This document shows positions 13,113-27,290 of a DNA stretch of 64,000 bases, piece by piece (position 1 is the stretch's first letter; every line of letters begins with the position of its first letter). The DNA comes from Hydractinia symbiolongicarpus. Lineage: Eukaryota; Cnidaria; Hydrozoa; Anthoathecata; Hydractiniidae. The translations under genes were made by a program, and so were the position numbers. The DNA lies in the NCBI RefSeq assembly GCF_029227915.1, contig NC_079883.1, positions 17,300,001 to 17,364,000 on the forward strand, given 5' to 3'. Under the pieces are notes generated by a model. The model saw nothing but the letters and a program-made list of their open reading frames with translations. It was not told the origin of the DNA and ran no database searches.

Positions 13113-14568
13113 TAGGCCGCAAAAAGCCATATTACAGCCTTTAGGGGCCTGTACACGTGGTTGACGGTGTTTTAAAGCCGTGGCGCTATGGAAAACAACT
13201 TGGGACATCGTAGTCCATTGAGAGTGGAAGAATAAGACCAATGATAACCTGCGCAGGCACGTGCAACCACGTGATATACGTGTGAGGCCTTTATTAGGGT
13301 ACAAGAGGCTATATTACAGACCTTAGGGGTCTGTACACGTGACTGACGCTGTTATAAAGCCATGGCGCAATGGAAAACCACTTGGGACGTCGTAGTCCAT
13401 TGAGAGTGGAAGGATTAGACCGTTGGTAACCTGCGCAGGCACGTGGAACAACGTGATTTATGTATACGGACTTTAATAAGCCACAAAAGGCCATATTACA
13501 GCCTTTAGGGGCCACGACACGTGTTTGACAGTGTTGTAAAGCCGTGGCGATATGGAAAACAACTTGGGACGTCGTAGTCCTTTAAGAGTGGAAGGATAAG
13601 AGCAATGATAACCTGCGCAGGCACGTGCAACCACGTGATATACGTGTAAGGCCTTTATTAGGGTACAGGAGGCAATATTACAGACCTTAGGGGCCTGTAC
13701 ACGTGTTTGACGGTGTTGTAAAGCCGTGGTGATATGGAAAACAACTTGGGACTTCGTAGTCCTTTGACAGTGGAGGGATTAGACCGATCGTAACTCGCAA
13801 AGGCACGTGGAACAGCGCAATTTGTGTGTACGGCCTTTAGTAGGCTGCAAAAGGTTAATTTACAGCCTTTAGAGACCTGTACACGTGGTTGACGGTGTTA
13901 TTAAGCCGTGGCGCAATGGAAAACCACTTGGGACGTCGTAGTCCATTGAGAGTGGAAGGATTACACCAATACTAACCTGTACAGGCACGTGCAACCACGT
14001 GATATACGTGTAAGGCCTTTATTAGGCTGCAAGAGGCCATATTGCAGTCGTTAGACGCATGTACTCGTAGTTAACGGTGTTATAACGCCATGGCGCAATG
14101 GAAAACGACTTGGGACGTCGTAGTCCATTGAGAGTGGAAGGATTAGACAAATGGTAACCTGCGCAGGCACGTGGAACAACGTGATTTATGCATACGGACT
14201 TTATTAGGCAGCAAAAGGCCAAATTACAGCCTTTAGGGGCCAGTACACGTGTTTGACGGTGTTGTAAAGCCGTGGCGATATGGAAAACAACTTGGGACGT
14301 CGTAGTACGTTGAGAGTGGAAGGATTACACAAATACTAACCTGTGCAGGCACGTGCAACCACGTGATATACGTGTAAGGCCTTTATTAGGGTACAAGAGG
14401 CTATATTACAGATCTTAGGGGCCTGTACACGTGGCTGACTGTGTTATAAAGCCGTGGCGCATTGGAAAACAACTTGGGACGTCGTAGTCCTTTGAGAGTG
14501 GAAGGATAAGACCAATAGTATCCTGTGCAGGCACGTGGATCTACGTGATTCGTGTGTACGGCCTCTAT
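13113..14568 (+). repeat. 1,456-bp higher-order repeat, unit 2 (8 monomers)
   Basis: Second tandem unit, with only a few substitutions relative to unit 1, for example ACTTTAATAAGCC near 13470 against ACTTTAATTGGCC, and a G/A difference in CCAATGCTAACC near 13970. At 14569 the array leaves the unit: GGCAGCAAAAGGCC replaces the GGCCGCAAAAAGCC that opened it. The duplication is therefore two complete units with clean limits. Confidence 0.9.
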
Positions 14569-15066
14569 TAGGCAGCAAAAGGCCATGCTATAGCCTTTAG
14601 AGGCCTGTACACGTGGCTGATTGTGTTATAAATCCGTGGCGCAGTGGAAAACCACTTGGGACGTCGTAGTCCATTGAGAGTGGAAGGATTACACCAATTC
14701 TAACCTGTGCAGGCACGTGCAACCACGTGATATACGTGTAGGGCCTTTATTAGGCTGCAAGAGGCCATATTGCAGTCGTTAGACGCATGTACTCGTAGTT
14801 AACGGTGTTATAACGCCATGGCGCAATGGAAAACGACTTGGGACGTCCTAGTCCATTGAGAGTGGAAGGAATAGACCAATGGTAACCTACGCAGGCGCGT
14901 GGAACAACGTGATTTATGTATACGGACTTTATTAGTGTACAAGAGGCTATATTACAGCCCTTAGGGGCTTGTACGTGTGGCTGACGCTGTTATAAAGCCA
15001 TGGCGTAATGGAAAACTACTTGGGACGTCATAGTACATTGAGAGTGGAAGGAGAAGACCAATGGAA
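14569..15066 (+). repeat. Satellite monomers flanking block A
   Basis: Under three monomers. The stretch from about 14931 (TTATTAGTGTACAAGAGG, then GGCTTGTACGTGTGGC) is a distinctive variant that recurs near 25378 and 41736, each time next to a change of array organisation. No gene. Confidence 0.78.
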
Positions 15067-18000
15067 CCTGCGCAGGCACGTGGAACAACGTGATTTATGT
15101 GTACGGACTTTATTAGGCCGCAAAAGGCCATATTACAGCCTTTAGTGGCCTGTACACGTGGTTGACGGTGTTGTAAAGCCGTGGCGCTATGGAAAACAAC
15201 TTGGGACATCGTAGTCCATTGAGAGTGGAAGGATAAGACCAATGATAACCTGCGCAGGCACGTGCAACCACGTGATATACGTGTAAGGCCTTTATTAGGG
15301 TACAAGAGGCTATATTACAGACCTTAGGGGCCTGTACACGTGACTGACGCTGTTATAAAGCCATGGCGCAATGGAAAACCACTTGGGACGTCGTAGTCCA
15401 TTGAGAGTGGAAGGATTAGACCGTTGGTAACCTGCGCAGGCACGTGGAACAACGTGATTTATGTATACGGACTTTAATTGGCCGCAAAAGGCCATATTGC
15501 AGCCTTTAGGGGCCAGGACACATGTTTGACAGTGTTGTAAAGCCGTTGCGACATGGAAAACAACTTGGGACGTGGTAGTCCTTTGCGAGTGGAAGGATAA
15601 GACCAATGATAACCTGCGCAGGCACGTGCAACCACGTGATATACGTGAAACGCCTTGATTAGGGTACAAGAGGCTATATTACAGACCTTAGGGGCCTGTA
15701 CCAGTATTTGACGGCGTTATAACGCCATGACACCATGGTAAAAAACTTGGGACGTCGTAGTCCATTGAGAGTGGAAGGATTTGACCAATAGTAACCTGCG
15801 CAGGCACGTGGAACAACGCGAATTGGGTGTATGGCTTTTATTAGGCTGCAAAAGGTCATATTACAGCCTTTAGAGACCTGTACACGTGGCTAACTGTGTT
15901 ATAAAGCCGTGGCGCAATCGAAAACTACTTGGGACGTGGTAATCCATTGAGAGTGAAAGGATTAGACCATTGGTAATCTGCGCAGGCACGTGCAACCACG
16001 TGATATACGTGTAAGGCCTTTATTAGGCTGCAAGAGGCTATATTGCAGTCGTTAGACGCATGTACTCGTAGTTAATGGTGTTATAACGCCATGGCGCAAT
16101 GGAAAACGACTTGGGACGTCGTAGTCCATTGAGAGTGGAAGGATTACAGCAATGCTAACCTGCGCAGGCACGTGCAACCAAGTGATATACGTGTAAGGCC
16201 TTTATTATGGGTACAAGAGGCTATATTATAGCCCTTAGGGGCCTGTACCTGTAATTGAGTCCGTTATAACGCCATGACACAATGGTAAAAAACTTGGGAC
16301 GTTGTAGTTTATTGAGAGTGGAAGGATTAGACTAATAGCAACCTGCGCAGGCACGTGAAACAACGCGAATTGCGTGTACGGCCTTTATTAGGCTGCAAAA
16401 GGTCATATTACAGCATTTAGAGACCTGTACACGTGGTTGACGGTGTTATAAAGCGGTGTCGCAATTGCAAACAACTCGGGACATCGTAGTCCATTAAGAG
16501 TGGAAGGATTAGACCATTGGTAATCTCCGCAGGCACGTGGAACAACGTGATTTATGTATACGGACTTTAATTGGCTGCAAAAGGCCATATTACAGCCTTT
16601 AGGGGCCAGTACACGTGTTGACGGTGTTGTGAAGCCGTGGCAATATGGAAAACAACTTGGGACGTCGTAGTCCTTTGAGAGTGGAAGGATAAGACCAATG
16701 ATAACCTGCGGAGGCACGTGCAACCACGTAATATACGTGTAAGGCCTTTATTAGGGTGCAAGAGGCTATATTACAGATCTTAGGGGCCTGTCCACGTGAC
16801 TGACGCTGTTATAAAGCCATGGCGCAATGGAAAACCACTTGGGACGTCGTAGTCTATTGAGAGTGGAAGGATTAGACCATTGGTAACCTGCGCAGGCACG
16901 TGAAACAACGTGATTTATGTATACGGACTTTAATTGGCCGCAAAAGGCCATATTAGAGCCTTTAGGGGCCAGTACACGTGTTTGACAGTGTTGTAAAGCC
17001 GTGGCGATATGGAAAACAACTTGGGACGTCGTAGTCCTTTGAGAGTGGAAGGATAAGAGCAATGATAATCTGCGCAGGCACGTGCAACCACGTGATATAC
17101 GTGTAAGGCCTTTATTAGAGTAGAAGAGGCTATATTACAGACCTTAGGGGCCTGTACACGTGTTTGACGGTGTTGTAAAGCCGTGGCGATATGGAAAACA
17201 AATTGGGACGTCGTAGTCTTTTGAGAGTGGAGGGATTAGACCGATCGTAACTCGCGCAAACACGTGGAACAGCGCAATTTGTGTGTACGGCCTTTATTAG
17301 GCTGCAAAAGGTCATATTAAAGCCTTTGGAGGCCTGTACACGTGGTTGACGGTGTTATAACGCCATGGCGCAATGGAAAACGACTTGGGATGCGTATTCC
17401 ATTGAGAGTGGAAGGATTAGACCAATGGTAACCTGTGCAGGCACGTGGAACAACGTGATTTATGTGTACGGACTTTATTAGGCCGCAAAAGGCCATATTA
17501 CAGCCTTTCGTGGCCTGTACACGTGGTTAACGGTGTTGTAAAGCCGTGGCGCTATGGAAAACAACTTGGGACATCGTAGTCCATTGAGAGTGGAAGGATA
17601 AGACCAATGATAACCTGCGCAGGCACGTGCAACCACGATATATACGTGTAAGGCCTTTATTAGGGTACAAGAGGCTATATTACAGATCTTCGGGGCCTGT
17701 ACACGTGACTGACGCTGTTATAAAGTCATGGCGTAATGGAAAACCACTTGGGACGTCGTAGTCCATTGAGAGTGGAAGGATTGGACCGTTGGTAACCTGC
17801 GCAGGCACTTGGAACAACGCGAATTGGGTGTACGGCCTTTATTAGGTTGCAAACTGTCATATTACAGCCTTTAGGGGCCTGTACTTGTAGTTAAGAGTGT
17901 TATAACGCCATGGCGCAATGGAAAACGACTTGTGACGTCGTAGTCCAATAAGAGTGGAAGGATTAGACCAATGATAACCTGCGCAGGCACGTGCAACCAC

Positions 18001-21000
18001 GTGATATACGTGTACGGCCTTTATTAGGGTACAAGAGGATATATTACAGACCTTAGGGGCCTGTACACGTGTTTGACGCTGATATAAAGCCATGGCGTAA
18101 TGGAAAACTACTTGGGACGTCATAGTTCATTGAGAGTGGAAAGAGAAGACTAATGATAACCTGCGCACGCACGTGCAACCACGTGATATACGTATAAGGC
18201 CTTTATTATGGGTACAAGAGGCTATATTACAGCCCTTAGGGGTCTGTACCTGTAATTGACGGCGTTATAACGCCATGACGCAATGGTAAACAACTTGGGA
18301 CGTCGTAGTCCATTGAGAGTGGAAGGATTAGACCAATAGTAACCTGCGCAGGCACGTGGAACAACGCGAATTGGGTGTACGGCCTTTATTAGGCTGCAAA
18401 AGGTCATATTACAGCCTTTAGAGACCTGTACACGCGGTTGACGGTGTTATAAAGCTGTGGCGCAATTGCAAACAACTTGGAACGTCGTAGTTCATTGAGA
18501 GTGGAAGGATTACACCAATGCTAACCTGCGCAGGCACGTGCAACCGCGTGATATACGTGTAAGGCCTTTATTATGGGTACAAGAGGCTATATTGCAGCCC
18601 TTAGGGGCCTGTACCTGTAATTGACGGCGTTATAACGCCATGACACAATGGTAAACAACTTGGGACGTCGTAGTCCATTGAGAGTGGAAGGATTAGACCA
18701 ATAGTAACCTGCGCAGGCACGTGGAACAACGCGAATTGGGTGTACGGCCTTTATTAGGCTGCAAAAGGTCATATTACAGCCTTTAGAGACCTGTACACGC
18801 GGTTGACGGTGTTATAAAGCTGTGGCGCAATGGAAAACAACTTGGGACGTCGTATTCCATTGAGAGTGGAAGGATAAGACCAATGGAACCTGCGCAGGCA
18901 CGTGGAACAACGTGATAAACGTGTAGGGCCTTTATTAGGCTGCAATAGGCCATATTGCAGTCGTTAGACGAATGTACTCGTAGTTAACGGTGTTATAACG
19001 CCATGGCGCAATGGAAAACGACTTGGGACGTCGTAGTCCATTAAGAGTGGAAGGATTAGACCGATGGTAACCTGCGCAGGCACGTGGAACAACGCGAATT
19101 GGGTGTACGGCCTTTATTAGGCTGCAAAATGTCATATTACAGCCTTTAGGGGCCTGTACACGTGGTTGACGGTGTTGTAAAGCCGTGGCGCTATGGAAAA
19201 CAACTTGGGACATCGTAGTCTATTGAGAGTGGAAAGATAACACCAATGATAACCTGCACAGGCACGTGCAACCACGTGATATACGTGCAAGGCCTTTATT
19301 AGGGTACGAGAGGCTATATTACAGCCCTTAGGGGACTGTACCAGTAATTGACGGCGTTATAACGCCATGACACCATGGTAAAAAACTTGGGACGTTGCAG
19401 TCCATTGAGAGTGGAAGGATTTGACCAATAGTAACCTGCGCAGACACGTGGAACAACGCGAATTGGGTGTACGGCCTTTATTAGGCTGCAAAAGGTCATA
19501 TTACAGCATTTAGAGACCTGTACACGTGCCTGACGCTGTTATAAAGCTATGGCGCAATGGAAAACCACTTGGAACGTAGTAGTCCATTGAGAGTGGAAGG
19601 ATTAGACCATTGGTTACCTGCGCAGGCACGTGGAACAACGTGATTTATGTATACGGACTTTAATTGGCCGCAAAAAGCCATATTACAGCCTTTAGGGGCC
19701 AGGACACGTGTTTGACAGTGTTGTAAAGCCGTGGCGATATGGAAAACAACTTGGGACGTCGTAGTACTTTGAGAGTGGAAGGATAAGACCAATGATAACC
19801 TGCGCAGGCACGTGCAACCACGTGATATACGTTTAAGGCCTTTACTAGGGTACAAGAGGCTATATTACAGACCTTAGGGGCCTGTACACGTGACTGACGC
19901 TGTTATAAAGCTATGGCGCAATGGAAAACCATTTGGGACGTTGTAGTCCATTGAGAGTGAAAGGATTAGACCGTTGGTAACCTGCGCAGGCACGTGGAAC
20001 AACGTGATTTATATATACGGACTTTTAATTGGCCGCAAAAGGCCATATTACAGCCTTTAGGGGCAAGGACACGTGTTTGACAGTGTTATAAAGCTATGGC
20101 GCAATGGAAAACCACTTGGGACGTCGTAGTCCATTGAGAGTGGAAGGATTAGACCAATGATAACCTGCGCAGGCACGTGGAACAACGTGATTTATGTATA
20201 CGGACTTTAATTGGCCGCAAAAGGCCATATTACAGCCTTAAGCGGCCAGTACACGTGTTTGACGGTGTTGTAAAGCCGTGGCGATATGGAAAACAACTTG
20301 GGACGTCGTAGTCCTTTGAGAGTGGAAGGGTAAAACCAATGATGACCTGTGCAGGCACGTGCAACCACGTGATATACGTGTAAGGCCTTTATTAGGGTGC
20401 AAGAGGCTATATTACAGACCTTAGTGGCCTGTCCACGTGACTGACGCTGTTATAAAGCCATGGCGCAATGGAAAACCACTTGGGACGTCGTAGTCTATTG
20501 AGAGTGGAAGGATTAGACCATTGGTAACCTGCGCAGGCACGTGGAACAACGTGATTTGTGTATGCGGACTTTAATGGGCCGCAAAAGGTCATATTACAGC
20601 CTTTAGGGGCCAGTACACGTGGTTGACGGTGTTGTAAAGCCGTGGCGATATGAAAAACAACTTGGGACGTCGTAGTCCTTTAAGAGTGGAAAGATAAGAC
20701 CAATGATGACCTGTGCAGGCACGTGCAACCACGTGATATACGTGTAAGGCCTTTATTAGGGTGCAAGAGGCTATATTACAGACCTTAGTGGCCTGTCCAC
20801 GTGACTGACGCTGTTATAAAGCCATGGCGATATGGAAAACCACTTGGGACGTCGTAGTCTATTGAGAGTGGAAGGATTAGACCATTGGTAACCTGCGCAG
20901 GCACGTGGAACAACGTGATTTGTGTATGCGGACTTTTAATTGGCCGCAAAAGGCCATATTACAGCCTTTAGGGGCCAGGACACGTGTTTAACAGTGTTGT

Positions 21001-24000
21001 AAAGCCGTGGCGATATGAAAAACAACTTGGGACGTCGTAGTCCTTTAAGAGTGGAAAGATAAGACCAATAATAACCTGCGCAGGCACGTGCAACCACGTG
21101 ATATACGTGTAAGGCCTTTATTAGGGTACAAGAGGTTATATTACAGACCTAGGGGCCTGTACACGTGTTTGACGGTGTTGTAAAGCCGTGACGATATGGA
21201 AAACAACTTGGGACGTCGTTGTCCATTGAGAGTGAAAGGATTAGACCGTTGGTAACCTGCGCAGGCACGTGGAACAACGTGATTTATGTATACGGACTTT
21301 TAATTGGCCGCAAAAGGCCATATTACAGCCTTTAGGGGCCAGGACACGTGTTTAACAGTGTTGTAAAGCCGTGGCGATATGGAAAACAACTTGGGACGTC
21401 GTAGTCCTTTGAGAGTGGAAGGATAAGACCAATGATAACCTGCGCAGGCACGTGCAACCACGTGATATACGTGTAAGGCCTTTATTAGGGTACAAGAGGC
21501 TATATTACAGACCTTAGGGGCCTGTACACGTGTTTGACGGTGTTGTAAAGCCGTGGCGATATGGAAAACAACTTGGGACGTCGTAGTCCTTTGAGAGTGG
21601 AGGGATTAGACCGATCGTAACTCGCGCAGGCACGTGGAACAGCGCAATTTGTGTGTACGGCCTTTATTAGGCTGCAAAATGTCATATTACAGCCTTTGGA
21701 GGCCTGTACACGTGGTTGACTGTGTTATAAAGCTGTCGCGCAATTGCAAACAACTTGGGACGTCGTAGTCCATTGAGAGTGGAAGGATTATACCAATGCT
21801 AACCTGCGCAGGCACGTGCAACCGCGTGATATACGTGTAAGGCCTTTATTATGGGTACAAGAGGCTATATTGCAGCCCTTAGGGGCCTGTACCTGTAATT
21901 GACGGCGTTATAACGCCATGACACAATGGTAAACAACTTGGAACGTCGTAGTCCATTGAGAGTGGAAGGATAACACCAATGATAACCTGCACAGGCACGT
22001 GCAACCACGTGATATACGTGCAAGGCCTTTATTAGGGTACGAGAGGCTATATTACAGCCCTTAGGGGCCTGTACCAGTAATTGACGGCGTTATAACGCCA
22101 TGACACCATGGTAAAAAACTTGGGACGTTGCAGTCCATTGAGAGTGGAAGGATTTGACCAATAGTAACCTGCGCAGACACGTGGAACAACGCGAATTGGG
22201 TGTACGGCCTTTATTAGGCTGCAAAAGGTCATATTACAGCCTTTAGAGACCTGTACACGTGACTGACGCTGTTATAAAGCTATGGCGCAATGGAAAACCA
22301 CTTGGAACGTAGTAGTCCATTGAGAGTGGAAGGATTAGACCATTGGTTACCTGCGCAGGCACGTGGAACAACGTGATTTATGTATACGGACTTTAATTGG
22401 CCGCAAAAGGCCATATTACAGCCTTTAGGGGCCAGGACACGTGTTTGACAGTGTTGTAAAGCCGTGGCGATATGGAAAACAACTTGGGACGTCGTAGTAC
22501 TTTGAGAGTGGAAGGATAAGACCAATGATAACCTGCGCAGGCACGTGCAGCCACGTGATATACGTTTAAGGCCTTTACTAGGGTACAAGAGGCTATATTA
22601 CAGACCTTAGGGGCCTGTACACGTGACTGACGCTGTTATAAAGCTATGGCGCAATGGAAAACCACTTGGGACGTCGTAGTCCATTGAGAGTGAAAGGATT
22701 AGACCGTTGGTAACCTGCGCAGGCACGTGGAACAACGTGATTTATATATACGGACTTTTAATTGGCCGCAAAAGGCCATATTACAGCCTTTAGGGGCAAG
22801 GACACGTGTTTGACAGTGTTATAAAGCTATGGCGCAATGGAAAACCACTTGGGACGTCGTAGTCCATTGAGAGTGGAAGGATTAGACCAATGATAACCTG
22901 CGCAGGCACGTGGAACAACGTGATTTATGTATACGGACTTTAATTGGCCGCAAAAGGCCATATTACAGCCTTAAGCGGCCAGTACACGTGTTTGACGGTG
23001 TTGTAAAGCCGTGGCGATATGGAAAACAACTTGGGACGTTGTAGTCCTTTGAGAGTGGAAGGGTAAAACCAATGATGACCTGTGCAGGCACGTGCAACCA
23101 CGTGATATACGTGTAAGGCCTTTATTAGGGTGCAAGAGGCTATATTACAGACCTTAGGGGCCTGTCCACGTGACTGACGCTGTTATAAAGCCATGGCGCA
23201 ATGGAAAACCACTTGGGACGTCGTAGTCTATTGAGAGTGGAAGGATTAGACCATTGGTAACCTGCGCAGGCACGTGGAACAACGTGATTTGTGTATGCGG
23301 ACTTTAATGGGCCGCAAAAGGTCATATTACAGCCTTTAGGGGCCAGTACACGTGGTTGACGGTGTTGTAAAGCCGTGGCGATATGAAAAACAACTTGGGA
23401 CGTCGTAGTCCTTTAGGAGTGGAAAGATAAGACCAATAATAACCTGCGCAGGCACGTGCAACCACGTGATATACGTGTAAGGCCTTTATTAGGGTACAAG
23501 AGGTTATATTACAGACCTAGGGGCCTGTACACGTGTTTGACGGTGTTGTAAAGCCGTGACGATATGGAAAACAACTTGGGACGTCGTTGTCCATTGAGAG
23601 TGAAAGGATTAGACCGTTGGTAACCTGCGCAGGCACGTGGAACAACGTGATTTATGTATACGGACTTTTAATTGGCCGCAAAAGGCCATATTACAGCCTT
23701 TAGGGGCCAGGACACGTGTTTGACAGTGTTGTAAAGCCGTGGCGATATGGAAAACAACTTGGGACGTCGTAGTCCTTTGAGAGTGGAAGGATAAGACCAA
23801 TGATAACCTGCGCAGGCACGTGCAACCACGTGATATACGTGTAAGGCCTTTATTAGGGTACAAGAGGCTATATTACAGACCTTAGGGGCCTGTACACGTG
23901 TTTGACGGTGTTGTAAAGCCGTGGCGATATGGAAAACAACTTGGGACGTCGTAGTCCTTTGAGAATGGAGGGATTAGACCGATCGTAACTCGCGCAGGCA

Positions 24001-24325
24001 CGTGGAACAGCGCAATTTGTGTGTACGGCCTTTATTAGGCTGCAAAATGTCATATTACAGCCTTTGGAGGCCTGTACACGTGGTTGACTGTGTTATAAAG
24101 CTGTCGCGCAATTGCAAACAATTTGGGACGTCGTAGTCCATTGAGAGTGGAAGGATTATACCAATGCTAACCTGCGCAGGCACGTGCAACCGCGTGATAT
24201 ACGTGTAAGGCCTTTATTATGGGTACAAGAGGCTATATTGCAGCCCTTAGGGGCCTGTACCTGTAATTGACGGCGTTATAACGCCATGACACAATGGTAA
24301 ACAACTTGGAACGTCGTAGTCCATT
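15067..24325 (+). repeat. Large duplicated block, copy A (~9.3 kb)
   Basis: Sequence here recurs at 26053-35311. The offset is 10,986 bp at both ends (for example 15310 to 26296 and 23868 to 34854) but 10,440 between about 16.85 and 18.7 kb and 10,622 near 18.9 kb. These shifts equal three monomers lost, one gained and two gained in copy B. Inside copy A the 19.3-20.6 kb part recurs 2,733 bp (15 monomers) downstream at 22.0-23.4 kb, so A already holds an internal HOR pair. Shared rare bases, such as ACATGTTTGAC near 15530 and CGACATGG near 15549, show common descent. Confidence 0.85.
20337..21066 (+). repeat. Local dimer duplication inside copy A
   Basis: A 364-bp dimer starting TGATGACCTGTGCAGG near 20341 is repeated at once from about 20705. 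Both copies carry CTTAGTGGCCTGTCC (near 20421 and 20785), while the related dimer near 23155 has CTTAGGGGCCTGTCC. This extra dimer explains why the offset to the downstream internal copy drops from 2,733 to 2,368 after this point. Confidence 0.75.
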
Positions 24326-26052
24326 GAGAGTGGAAGGATTAGACCAATAGTAACCTGCGCAGGCACGTGGAACAACGCGAATTAGGTGTACGGCCTCTAT
24401 TAGGCTGCAAAAGGTCATATTACAGCCTTTAGAGACCTGTACACGTGGTTGACGGTGTTATAAAGCTGCGGCGCAATTGCAGCAAAAGGCCATGCCTTTA
24501 GAGCCCTGTACACGTGGCTGACTGTGTTATAAAGCCATGGCGCATTGGAAAACCACTTGGGACGTCGTAGTCCATTGAGAGTGGAAGGATTAGACCAATG
24601 ATAACCTGCGCAGGCACGTGGAACAACGTGATTTATGTATACGGACTTTAATTGGCCGCAAAAGGCCATATTACAGCCTTAAGCGGCCAGTACATGTGTT
24701 TGACGTTGTTGTAAAGCCGTGGCGATATGGAAAACAACTTGGGACGTCGTAGTCCTTTGAGAGTGGAAGGGTAAAACCAATGATGACCTGTGCAGGCACG
24801 TGCAACCACGTGATATACGTGTAAGGCCTTTATTAGGGTGCAAGAGGCTATATTACAGACCTTAGGGGCCTGTCCACGTGACTGACGCTGTTATAAAGCC
24901 ATGGCGCAATGAAAAACCACTTGGGACGTCGTAGTCTATTGAGAGTGGAAGGATTAGACCATTGGTAACCTGCGCAGGCACGTGGAACAACGTGATTTGT
25001 GTATGCGGACTTTAATGGGCCGCAAAAGGTCTTATTACAGCCTTTAGGGGCCAGTACACGTGGTTGACGGTGTTGTAAAGCCGTGGCGATATGAAAAACA
25101 ACTTGGGACGTCGTAGTCCTTTAAGAGTGGAAAGATAAGACCAATAATAACCTGCGCAGGCACGTGCAACCACGTGATATACGTGTAAGGCCTTTATTAG
25201 GGTACAAGAGGTTATATTACAGACCTAGGGGCCTGTACACGTGTTTGACGGTGTTGTAAAGCCGTGACGATATGGAAAACAACTTGGGACGTCGTTTTCC
25301 ATTGAGAGTGAAAGGATTAGACGGTTGGTAACCTGCGCAGGCACGTGGAACAACGTGATTTATGTATACGGACTTTATTAGTGTACAAGAGGCTATATTA
25401 CAGCCCTTAGGGGCTTGTACGTGTGGCTGACGCTGTTATAAAGCCATGGCGTAATAAAAAACTACTTGGGACGTCATAGTACATTGAGAGTGGAAGGAGA
25501 AGACTAATGATAACCTGCGCACGCACGTGCAACCACGTGATCTATGTGTAAAGCCTTTATTAGGCTGCAAGAGGCCATATTACAGTAGTTAGACGCATGT
25601 ACCCGTAGTTAACGGTGTTATAACACCATGGCGCAATGGAAAACAACTTGGGACGTCGTAGTCCATTGAGAGTGGAAGGATAAGACCAATGGAACCTGCG
25701 CAGGCACGTGGAACAACGTGATTTATGTATACGGACTTTATTAGGCCGCAAAAGGCCATGCCTTGAGGGGCCTGTACACGTGGCTGCCTGTGTTATAAAG
25801 CCGTGGCGCATTGGAAAACCACTTGGGACGTCGTAGTCCGTTGAGAGTTGAAGGATTACACCAATGCTAACCTGTGCAGGCACGAGCAACCACGTGATAT
25901 ACGTGTAAGGCCTTTATTAGGCTGCAAGAGGGCATATTGCAGTCGTTAGACGCATGTACTCGTAGTTAATGGTGTTATAACGCCATGGCGCAATGGAAAA
26001 CAACTTGGGACGTCGTAGTCCATTGAGAGTGGAAGGATTAGACCAATGGTGA
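24326..26052 (+). repeat. Satellite between the two large blocks, with a truncated monomer
   Basis: About nine monomers. Positions 24545-25360 are a close relative of 22855-23670 and of 38930-39680. From 25374 the TTATTAGTGTACAAGAGG variant begins and matches 41737-42113 at an offset of 16,363 bp. The stretch thus joins pieces that are found elsewhere in other company. No gene or foreign insert. Confidence 0.8.
24478..24481. other. ~107-bp deletion junction giving a ~75-bp monomer remnant
   Basis: GCGCAATTGC is joined directly to AGCAAAAGGCCATGCC. In the related, intact segments near 37645-37765 and 38733-38853 about 107 bp lie between these two sequences. A GCA is shared at both deletion ends, consistent with a microhomology-type event. 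Unlike most changes in this array, it breaks monomer phase. Confidence 0.8.
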
Positions 26053-27046
26053 CCTGCGCAGGCATGTGGAACAACGTGATTTATGTGTACGGACTTTATT
26101 AGGCCGCAAAAGGCCATATTACAGCCTTTAGTGGCCTGTACACGTGGTTGACGGTGTTGTAAAGCCGTGGCGCTATGGAAAACAACTTGGGACATCGTAG
26201 TCCATTGAGAGTGGAAGGATAAGACCAATGATAACCTGCGCAGGCACGTGCAACCACGTGATATACGTGTAAGGCCTTTATTAGGGTACAAGAGGCTATA
26301 TTACAGACCTTAGGGGCCTGTACACGTGACTGACGCTGTTATAAAGCCATGGCGCAATGGAAAACCACTTGGGACGTCGTAGTCCATTGAGAGTGGAAGG
26401 ATTAGACCGTTGGTAACCTGCGCAGGCACGTGGAACAACGTGATTTATGTATACGGACTTTAATTGGCCGCAAAAGGCCATATTGCAGCCTTTAGGGGCC
26501 AGGACACATGTTTGACAGTGTTGTAAAGCCGTTGCGACATGGAAAACAACTTGGGACGTGGTAGTCCTTTGCGAGTGGAAGGATAAGACCAATGATAACC
26601 TGCGCAGGCACGTGCAACCACGTGATATACGTGAAACGCCTTGATTAGGGTACAAGAGGCTATATTACAGACCTTAGGGGCCTGTACCAGTATTTGACGG
26701 CGTTATAACGCCATGACACCATGGTAAAAAACTTGGGACGTCGTAGTCCATTGAGAGTGGAAGGATTTGACCAATAGTAACCTGCGCAGGCACGTGGAAC
26801 AACGCGAATTGGGTGTACGGCTTTTATTAGGCTGCAAAAGGTCATATTACAGCCTTTAGAGACCTGTACACGTGGCTAACTGTGTTATAAAGCCGTGGTG
26901 CAATCGAAAACTACTTGGGACGTGGTAATCCATTGACAGTGAAAGGATTAGACCATTGGTAATCTGCGCAGGCACGTGCAACCACGTGATATACGTGTAA
27001 GGCCTTTATTAGGCTGCAAGAGGCTATATTGCAGTCGTTAGACGCA

Positions 27047-27290
27047 TGTACACGTGTTGACGGTGTTGTGAAGCCGTGGCAATATGGAAAACAACTTGGG
27101 ACGTCGTAGTCCTTTGAGAGTGGAAGGATAAGACCAATGATAACCTGCGGAGGCACGTGCAACCACGTAATATACGTGTAAGGCCTTTATTATGGGTACA
27201 AGAGGCTATATTATAGCCCTTAGGGGCCTGTACCTGTAATTGAGGCCGTTATAACGCCATGACACAATGGTAAAAAACTTGGGACGTCGT
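27047..27290 (+). repeat. Patchwork segment in copy B (conversion or template-switch tract)
   Basis: Following copy B from left to right, the best match in copy A moves as follows: up to 27050 it is 16064; from 27050 to about 27185 it is 16611-16745; from about 27190 to 27285 it falls back to about 16204-16299 (TATTATGGGTACAAG, TATTATAGCCC); from about 27290 it is 16850 onward. The order is therefore not explained by a single deletion. At least two template changes are needed, all in monomer register. Confidence 0.7.
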
